From NCBI GenBank assembly GCA_023426375.1, contig JAFAAV010000075.1, forward strand, positions 1 through 27,103: a DNA stretch of 27,103 nucleotides, given 5' to 3'. The notes below the pieces were generated by a model. The model saw only the letters and a program-made list of their open reading frames with translations. It was not told where the DNA came from and ran no database searches. The position numbers and the translations under genes were made by a program. Source of the stretch: Actinomycetes bacterium (GTDB lineage: Bacteria > Actinomycetota > Actinomycetes > Actinomycetales > Micrococcaceae). Below, piece by piece: positions 22,217 through 27,103 of this stretch (its first letter is position 1; each line of letters opens with the position of its first letter).

Positions 22217-23944
22217 TCAGAGGGTGTTCAACGACGGCGCTGCGGCCCGTGCCGCAGCAGCGGCCGTGTCGTCGGCGGTTTCGGCGGCAGCGTCCTCGGC
22301 GGCGCAGAGGTCCCGGTAGGCCTGGATCTCCCGGGTCCGGCGTTCCTCGTCCCAACCGAGCTCCTCGGCCAGTAGGTCGGCCACTTCGTCAAGGGCAGCC
22401 AGGCCGTGATCCGGTTGGTCGAAGGTCATGCGAGTCCTGGTTTCAAAGACGTCCTCCAGGTGCAATACGCCTTCGTTGCGGGCTGCCTGGACGATCTCGG
22501 CACGCACGTATTCCGGTGCTCCCCTGAGTGCGTCGGCCAGGTCCTCTCGTTCGTCCACGATCGACTCGATCTCGGAAATGCCCGACCCATAGCGATTCAG
22601 CAGGTGGTCGACGGTCTCCGGACTCCACCCGTAACGGCCACTGATCTGTTCGACCTGCCGAGTCAGTGGCACGTAGCCGTTGGCCCCGTGCAGCAGAGTC
22701 CGATCCGTGACGGAGGGCAGTTGCTTGGCCCGTTCCTTACCCAGGGCGAAGTCCACGGCATCCTGGGCCATGATGCGGTAGGTGGTCAGCTTGCCGCCGG
22801 CAATGGAGATCAGTCCGGGTGTAACCTCCGCCACGGTGTGTTCTCGCGAGACCTTGGTGGAAGCAGTTTCCGTACCGTCCTTGACGCCCGGTTGCAGTAG
22901 GGGACGCAAACCGGCGAAGCTCCCGATCACGTCCTCCCGGGTCAAAGGTTCTTCGAGAACTACATTCGCGTGTTCGATCACGTAGTCGATGTCCGCAGCG
23001 GTGGCCACGGGGGCGGAAACGTCTTGTTCGTAGGGCGTGTCCGTGGTCCCGATGAGCCAGTAGTGCTCCCACGGGATGACGAACAGCACGGATTTCTCTG
23101 TCTGCAGGATCAGCCCCACCTCGCCCTTGATGCGCTCGCGAGGGACCACGATGTGAATTCCCTTGGAGGCCAAGACCTTGAGACCGCCGTCAGTGTGAGC
23201 CATGTCCTGGGTTTCTTCGGTCCACACACCCGTGGCGGCAATGACCTTGCGGGCGCGGATCTCGAATTCCTCACCGGTCTCGAGATCGGTGACCCGAGCC
23301 CCGACCACTGCGGCGTCGTCGTTCTTGAGCAAACCCGTGACCCGCGTGCGTGAGGCGGCCAGCGCGCCGTAACCAGCCGCTGTGCGGATCAAAGTGAGCA
23401 CCAGGCGGGCGTCGTCCACGCGACCGTCCCAGTACTTGACGGCCCCGACCATGGCACCCGGTTTGATGCTCGGGAAGGTTTTCTGGACACCGCGCTCGGA
23501 GAGGTGACGGTGGAACGGCATGGAAGCCACCTTGGAACCCACGTGCGCCAAGGTGTCGTAGAGGCCGATACCGGCCGTCACGTAGGGGCGTTCCCACACC
23601 CTGTGCAGGATCGGGTAGAGGAACGGCACCGGCTTCACCAGGTGCGGCGCCAGGGTGTAGAGCAACCGCTCGCGTTCGTGCAGTGCCTCCGTGACCAGTT
23701 TGAAGTCCAACTGTTGCAGGTACCGGAGTCCGCCGTGGACCAGCTTGGAAGACCACCGCGACGTGCCACCTGCCCAGTCCTGAGCCTCCACGATCCCGGT
23801 GCGCAGACCTCGCGTGGTGGCGTCCAGGGCCACGCCCGCACCCGTGATGCCACCGCCGATCACCAGAATGTCCAGCTCAGGTCCGTTGGCCATCTCGCGA
23901 AGCGCTGCCTGACGGGATTCGGTGTTCAAGACTGTGGTTCTCAC
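22217..23944 (-). CDS. glpD: Glycerol-3-phosphate dehydrogenase, FAD-dependent, aerobic
   Basis: GlpD oxidises glycerol-3-phosphate to dihydroxyacetone phosphate and passes electrons to the respiratory quinone pool at the membrane. The 575-residue protein has the FAD fingerprint DILVIGGGITGAGVALDATTRG (about residues 26-47), KLVHGGLRYL, LIGTTDTPYEQDV, the GGKLTTYRIMA motif and the C-terminal DAO domain. It ends in an alanine-rich tail (AAEDAAAETADDTAAAAARAAAPSLNTL). The frame is open to a TTG at 23962, but the GTG at 23944 is preferred because GAGG lies eight bases upstream. It heads the glpD-glpF-glpK operon and diverges from the regulator. Confidence 0.96.
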   Translation of the reverse strand: MRTTVLNTESRQAALREMANGPELDILVIGGGITGAGVALDATTRGLRTGIVEAQDWAGGTSRWSSKLVHGGLRYLQQLDFKLVTEALHERERLLYTLAPHLVKPVPFLYPILHRVWERPYVTAGIGLYDTLAHVGSKVASMPFHRHLSERGVQKTFPSIKPGAMVGAVKYWDGRVDDARLVLTLIRTAAGYGALAASRTRVTGLLKNDDAAVVGARVTDLETGEEFEIRARKVIAATGVWTEETQDMAHTDGGLKVLASKGIHIVVPRERIKGEVGLILQTEKSVLFVIPWEHYWLIGTTDTPYEQDVSAPVATAADIDYVIEHANVVLEEPLTREDVIGSFAGLRPLLQPGVKDGTETASTKVSREHTVAEVTPGLISIAGGKLTTYRIMAQDAVDFALGKERAKQLPSVTDRTLLHGANGYVPLTRQVEQISGRYGWSPETVDHLLNRYGSGISEIESIVDEREDLADALRGAPEYVRAEIVQAARNEGVLHLEDVFETRTRMTFDQPDHGLAALDEVADLLAEELGWDEERRTREIQAYRDLCAAEDAAAETADDTAAAAARAAAPSLNTL

Positions 23945-24121
23945 GATATTTACCTCACTCAACCTGTACGTGTACTCGTGTGGTGCGTGGACTCTTTACG
24001 GACCACGCTACGACCGGACATGTGATCCACGTCCCATTGCGTAGTTATGCGCACCACCATGCCTCCTCGATGCACGTATGCTCAACTCATTTGCACATAC
24101 GTGCAGCAAGGAGAAGGGGTC
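23945..24121. promoter_or_regulatory. Divergent promoter region between glpD and the SorC-type regulator
   Basis: This 177-base gap serves both directions. It contains a GCGTGG-N12-CCACGC inverted repeat at 23985-24008, a weakly palindromic TGCGTAGTTATGCGCA around 24038-24053, and the strong inverted repeat described separately. Promoter hexamers are not clear; TATGCT (24077-24082) is a possible plus-strand -10 lying inside the inverted repeat. Several operator-like palindromes in one gap suggest that one regulator controls both transcripts. Confidence 0.6.
24071..24105. promoter_or_regulatory. Inverted repeat TGCACGTATG-N15-CATACGTGCA, probable regulator operator
   Basis: The 10-base arms at 24071-24080 and 24096-24105 are perfect complements. 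The right arm also belongs to a compact palindrome TGCAC-ATAC-GTGCA (24092-24105), similar in form to operators of SorC/DeoR-type repressors. It ends just before the Shine-Dalgarno of the regulator gene, so binding would block the regulator's own expression. Autoregulation and action on glpD are inferred. Confidence 0.65.
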
Positions 24122-25108
24122 ATGCACGACGATTCATTGCTTTACCAAGTCGCGGAGCTCTACTTCGTGCAGGACATGACCATGGGCGCGGTGGCAGAAC
24201 GGTTCGGAATCTCTCGCTCCACCGTGTCGCGAATGCTCACCGAGGCCAAGAATCGGGGCATCGTCAAAATTTCCCTGCGACCGCCGGAAAATCCCCCTGA
24301 TCGGTTGTCGCGACGCTTCAACGACCTCTTCGGCGTCACCGCACACATTGCCGGAACACAACGGTCCTCGGACAGCGGTCAGCGGCTCGAGGCCGTGTCT
24401 CGCTACGCCGCGAACCTGCTCACGGACTGGGCGGCCGACGGCTCGATCATCGGCGTTGCCTGGGGCACGACCACTTCCGCCATCGCCGCGCACCTGCGTC
24501 AGACCGACGCGCAAGACATCACGGTGGTTCAGCTCAACGGTGCCGCCGGGCCGCGCACCACGGGTACGGGAACCTCGGCTCCCCTGCTGTCGACGATGGC
24601 CCGAGCCTTCAACGCGGAGTTGTACCCGTTCCCCACGCCGGCGTTCTTCGACCTGGAAGAGACCCGCACACTGCTGTGGAAGGAATCCTCCGTCCGACGC
24701 ATACTGGCCGTCCGATCCGCCGTGGACCTGGCCGTTTTCAGCGTGGGTGCTTTTCAGGGTCCCGTGCTGTCGCAGGTGTACACGGAGGGGCATTTCACCC
24801 GCGACGCTCTGCGCAGTCTCAACGAGAACCGAGTAGTCGGTGACATCTGCACAGTTTTCATCCGAGAGGACGGCAGCTACGCGGATATTGATGTGAACCG
24901 CAGGGCCTCCGGACCCACACCGTCGGATCTGGCCCGGATCCCGCGCCGCCTGTGTGTGGTCTCCGGGCGGCACAAGGTGCGCGGGATCCTCGGAGCCTTA
25001 CGTTCCGGAGCCGTGACCGACCTGGTGATCGATGACCTCACGGTCAAGGATGTACTCGACTACGTCGAACCCCCCGGAAAGATTCCGGTACATCAACGGA
25101 CGGTGTAG
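24122..25108 (+). CDS. SorC/DeoR-type sugar-binding transcriptional regulator, probably of the glp operon
   Basis: This is the only plus-strand gene. The 328-residue protein has an N-terminal helix-turn-helix (LYQVAELYFVQDMTMGAVAERFGISRSTVSRMLTEAKNRGIVKI, residues 7-50). A SorC-type effector domain follows, including IIGVAWGTTTSAIAAHL, LNGAAGPR, VDLAVFSVGAF and VSGRHKVRGILGALRSGAVTDLVIDD. Such domains bind phosphorylated sugars or sugar alcohols. Given the neighbours, glycerol-3-phosphate or a related triose is a reasonable but unproven ligand. The ATG at 24122 with AAGGAGAAGG upstream is chosen over the open frame back to 24047, which would run through the operator. Confidence 0.9.
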   Translation: MHDDSLLYQVAELYFVQDMTMGAVAERFGISRSTVSRMLTEAKNRGIVKISLRPPENPPDRLSRRFNDLFGVTAHIAGTQRSSDSGQRLEAVSRYAANLLTDWAADGSIIGVAWGTTTSAIAAHLRQTDAQDITVVQLNGAAGPRTTGTGTSAPLLSTMARAFNAELYPFPTPAFFDLEETRTLLWKESSVRRILAVRSAVDLAVFSVGAFQGPVLSQVYTEGHFTRDALRSLNENRVVGDICTVFIREDGSYADIDVNRRASGPTPSDLARIPRRLCVVSGRHKVRGILGALRSGAVTDLVIDDLTVKDVLDYVEPPGKIPVHQRTV

Positions 25109-25181
25109 TCCGCTGCACCCGGTGAATAAGGTTGCTCACGACACTGTGCGCGGGACGACCACGGTTTCCGAGGCGGACGTG
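25109..25181. other. Convergent gap between the regulator and rarA
   Basis: This 73-base gap separates two converging genes. GTCCGC near 25108 and GCGGAC near 25178 are complementary but about 60 bases apart. I see no compact hairpin with a T-run on either strand, so no terminator is called. Confidence 0.5.
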
Positions 25182-26690
25182 TCAGGATTGTTCGCCGCGC
25201 ACCATGTTCCGCAGGATCGCCACCCGCTGGGTCAACTGCTTCTCATGACCGAACGGAGTGGGATGGTAGTAATCCTTGCCGACCAGGGCGTCCGGCGGGT
25301 ACTGCTGGGTGGCCACCCCGTTGGGCTGATCATGGGCATAGAGGTAGCCGTCACCGTGGCCCAGGGCTGCTGCACCCTTGTAGTGACCGTCCCTCAGATG
25401 CAGGGGAACAGGTCCGGCCTTCCCCGCGCGCACATCCGCAACGGCCTGATTGAGAGCCATGTAGGACGCATTCGACTTGGGCGACGTTGCCAGGTGGGTG
25501 ACCGCCTGCGCCAGTATGATCCGGCCCTCCGGCATGCCGATCAACTGGACAGCCTGAGCAGCGGCCACCGCGGTCTGCAGCGCCGTGGGGTCGGCCATAC
25601 CGATGTCTTCCGACGCGGAGATGATGAGCCGGCGGGCGATGAACCGCGGATCCTCTCCCGCTTCGAGCATGCGTGCCAAGTAGTGCATGGCTGCGTCCAC
25701 GTCCGAACCGCGAATGGACTTGATGAACGCACTGATCACGTCGTAGTGCTGATCGCCCTGCTTGTCGTACCGCACGGCCGCCCGGTTGAGTGCCTCTTCC
25801 GCGTGTTCGAGCGTGATGGTCACGGCGCCGACGTCGCCCGGACCCGTATCCTGGTCAGGCGCGGTTCCCCGGTGGGTTTCCGCGTCGCCGCCGTCAGCAA
25901 CCGATTCTTCGGTGGCATCGGCTTCCTCACCGTTGCGCGAGGACTCCGCGTTCTGCCGAGCGTGGGAGAAGGCCACCCCCGCTGCGGCGTCAAGGGAGGT
26001 CAGTGCCTTTCGCGCATCACCGCCGGCCATGTCGAGCAGGTGGATCTTGGCGTCCTCCTCAAGCGTGACCTCTCCGTTGAGGCCTCGCCTGTCAACGACA
26101 GCGCGATCCAACAGCTCCTCAATGTCGGACCGCTCCAGCGGCTGCAAGGTGAGCATGAGCGAGCGAGACAGCAGCGGTGAGATGACTGAGAAGGACGGGT
26201 TTTCCGTGGTTGCCGCCACGAGGACGACCCACCCGTTCTCTACTCCGGGCAGCAGCGCGTCCTGCTGGGCCTTGGTGAAGCGGTGGATCTCGTCCAGGAA
26301 CAACACGGTGCTGCGACCGTGCAGATCACGGTCGGTCAGGGCTTCGTCCATGACCCGGCGGACGTCTTTCACGCCCGCCGTGATTGCGGACAGTTCCACG
26401 AACTTGGTGCCATGGCCTCGCGCAATCACGTGGGCAATGGTGGTCTTTCCGGTTCCCGGGGGTCCCCACAGAATGATGGAATTGGGACCGGCCGGACCCG
26501 CATCCGTACCGGCCAGAACGCGCAGCGGTGATCCCGCGCGCAAAAGATGTTTCTGACCCACCACTTCGTCCAGCGTGCGCGGGCGCATCCGCACGGCCAA
26601 AGGCGCTCGACCACGGCCACGCGTGGGCGCAGGAGTGTCCTCCCGGTCAGGCTCGTCCGGGGCGGGCAGGTCAAACAGCGAATTGCTCAC
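25182..26690 (-). CDS. rarA: RarA/MgsA-type AAA ATPase, replication-associated recombination factor
   Basis: RarA acts at stalled replication forks and resembles clamp-loader subunits. From the GTG at 26690 the protein has 502 residues: Walker A GPPGTGKT (76-83), Walker B VLFLDEIHRF (Asp133, Glu134), sensor 1 ATTENPSF, and the C-terminal MgsA block (YDVISAFIKSIRGSDVDAAMHYLARMLEAGEDPRFIARRLIISASEDIGMADP). The N-terminus MSNSLFDLPAPD resembles the usual start of the family; an ATG at 26720 gives ten more residues but has no ribosome site. Unusual is an acidic, low-complexity insertion at about residues 245-288. Confidence 0.95.
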   Translation of the reverse strand: MSNSLFDLPAPDEPDREDTPAPTRGRGRAPLAVRMRPRTLDEVVGQKHLLRAGSPLRVLAGTDAGPAGPNSIILWGPPGTGKTTIAHVIARGHGTKFVELSAITAGVKDVRRVMDEALTDRDLHGRSTVLFLDEIHRFTKAQQDALLPGVENGWVVLVAATTENPSFSVISPLLSRSLMLTLQPLERSDIEELLDRAVVDRRGLNGEVTLEEDAKIHLLDMAGGDARKALTSLDAAAGVAFSHARQNAESSRNGEEADATEESVADGGDAETHRGTAPDQDTGPGDVGAVTITLEHAEEALNRAAVRYDKQGDQHYDVISAFIKSIRGSDVDAAMHYLARMLEAGEDPRFIARRLIISASEDIGMADPTALQTAVAAAQAVQLIGMPEGRIILAQAVTHLATSPKSNASYMALNQAVADVRAGKAGPVPLHLRDGHYKGAAALGHGDGYLYAHDQPNGVATQQYPPDALVGKDYYHPTPFGHEKQLTQRVAILRNMVRGEQS

Positions 26691-26724
26691 AGCACCGACC
26701 CTAACGGGACGTTCCGACATGCTT

Positions 26725-26743
26725 GGCCCATGTGAGTTGGGCC
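26725..26743. other. Stem-loop between dtd and rarA
   Basis: GGCCCA (26725-26730) and TGGGCC (26738-26743) form a perfect 6-bp stem with a 7-base loop. It lies after the dtd stop, where a terminator would be expected, but the minus-strand sequence that follows (AAGCATGTCGG) has no T-run. At best it is a weak terminator. Confidence 0.35.
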
Positions 26744-26758
26744 GAGGAAGCTCACCGG

Positions 26759-27103
26759 CTACTGCCTCCGCGGGCGGTCCAGGTCGTCGCTGTCCACGAT
26801 GATGGTCACCGGACCGTCATTGATCAGTTCGACCTCCATGTGCGCACCGAAGACACCGGTATCCACGGACAAGCCCGCCCCGCGCAATGACTCCACGAAC
26901 TGATCGAACAGCGGTTCACTTACATCCCCGGGGGCGGCTGCGGACCACGAAGGCCGCCGCCCCTTCCGGACATCCGCGTACAGGGTGAACTGACTGACAG
27001 CCAGCACCGGTGCGGACAGGTCCACGCAGGACTTCTCCCCCGGAAGAATTCGGAGGGTCGCGATCTTTTCGGCCAGTTTCTGTGCGGTCTCAGGGGTGTC
27101 CTC
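26759..27103 (-). CDS. dtd: D-aminoacyl-tRNA deacylase, 3' part (cut by window edge)
   Basis: DTD hydrolyses D-amino acids wrongly attached to tRNA. The frame is open from the TAG at 26759-26761 to the window end, giving 114 residues; the N-terminus lies outside. Visible family motifs are SQFTLYADVRKGRRPSWSAAAP, with the SQFTL active-site segment, and the cross-subunit motif NDGPVTI near the C-terminus (ELINDGPVTIIVDSDD). The upstream part reads EDTPETAQKLAEKIATLRIL and GEKS, also typical. It precedes rarA on the same strand with a 68-base gap. Confidence 0.95.
   Translation of the reverse strand, partial: EDTPETAQKLAEKIATLRILPGEKSCVDLSAPVLAVSQFTLYADVRKGRRPSWSAAAPGDVSEPLFDQFVESLRGAGLSVDTGVFGAHMEVELINDGPVTIIVDSDDLDRPRRQ

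Noticed and set aside
23945..23962. TTG start for glpD, six codons upstream
   Set aside because: The GAGG ribosome site lies within that extension and is correctly spaced for the GTG at 23944.
24047..24121. 25-codon upstream extension of the regulator
   Set aside because: It would translate through the inverted repeat, and the good Shine-Dalgarno sits directly before the ATG at 24122.
24134..24973. 279-codon minus-strand frame opposite the SorC-type regulator
   Set aside because: The plus-strand protein has a clear helix-turn-helix and effector domain with a good ribosome site. The opposite frame has neither motifs nor a start signal.
25108..25178. GTCCGC / GCGGAC inverted repeat between the regulator and rarA as a bidirectional terminator
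   Set aside because: The arms are only 6 bases and about 60 bases apart, with no T-run. This is likely to occur by chance in GC-rich DNA.
1..27103. Search for CRISPR arrays, insertion sequences, attachment sites, tRNA/rRNA genes, toxin-antitoxin or defence cassettes
   Set aside because: No regular repeat-spacer arrays, transposase motifs, tRNA-like cloverleaf or foreign-looking gene block were seen. The window is a conserved housekeeping region.

Overview
The window is a high-GC (low to mid 60s percent by eye) chromosomal segment whose gene content and order match the conserved housekeeping region of Actinobacteria. The proteins look most like Micrococcales, plausibly the Micrococcaceae. I cannot name the genus from sequence alone. 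Supporting signs are the order alaS-ruvX-mltG-aroE-aroC-aroK-aroB-efp-nusB-pyrR-pyrB-pyrC-carA-carB, a zinc-free type S4 encoded away from the alpha operon, many GTG starts, and long antisense shadow reading frames typical of GC-rich codon bias. Nearly all genes lie on the minus strand; only one transcriptional regulator is on plus.

Reading in the direction of minus-strand transcription, from right to left: (1) 27103-25182 holds the 3' part of dtd (cut by the window edge) and rarA. (2) 25108-19711 is a glycerol catabolic locus. A plus-strand SorC/DeoR-type regulator diverges from glpD-glpF-glpK, and palindromic candidate operators lie between regulator and operon. (3) 19489-18854 is rpsD with a hairpin-rich upstream region and its own terminator. 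(4) 18655-14496 runs DUF948-like gene, small membrane-anchored gene, alaS and ruvX, with the last three joined by overlapping or almost touching reading frames. (5) 14414-9323 is mltG followed by the shikimate genes aroE, aroC, aroK and aroB. (6) 9225-8252 is efp-nusB, closed by a strong hairpin terminator. (7) 8135-89 is the pyrimidine operon pyrR-pyrB-pyrC-(small membrane protein)-carA-carB.

The genes form four coherent functional groups. The pyr operon makes carbamoyl phosphate, carbamoyl aspartate and dihydroorotate, and seems to be controlled by PyrR binding an RNA hairpin that holds the pyrR Shine-Dalgarno sequence. The aro genes supply chorismate. The glp genes take up and oxidise glycerol. 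The remainder are translation, transcription, cell-wall and DNA-maintenance genes.

I see no mobile element, CRISPR array, tRNA, rRNA or defence system, and no gene-free stretch above 300 bases. The most informative non-coding features are the PyrR-type hairpin at 8145-8175, the TGTGA-N5-TCACA palindrome just upstream of it, the perfect 10-bp inverted repeat in front of the glycerol-locus regulator, and the hairpin cluster in front of rpsD. The first roughly 60 bases are an almost pure G/C run that looks like a contig-edge artefact.
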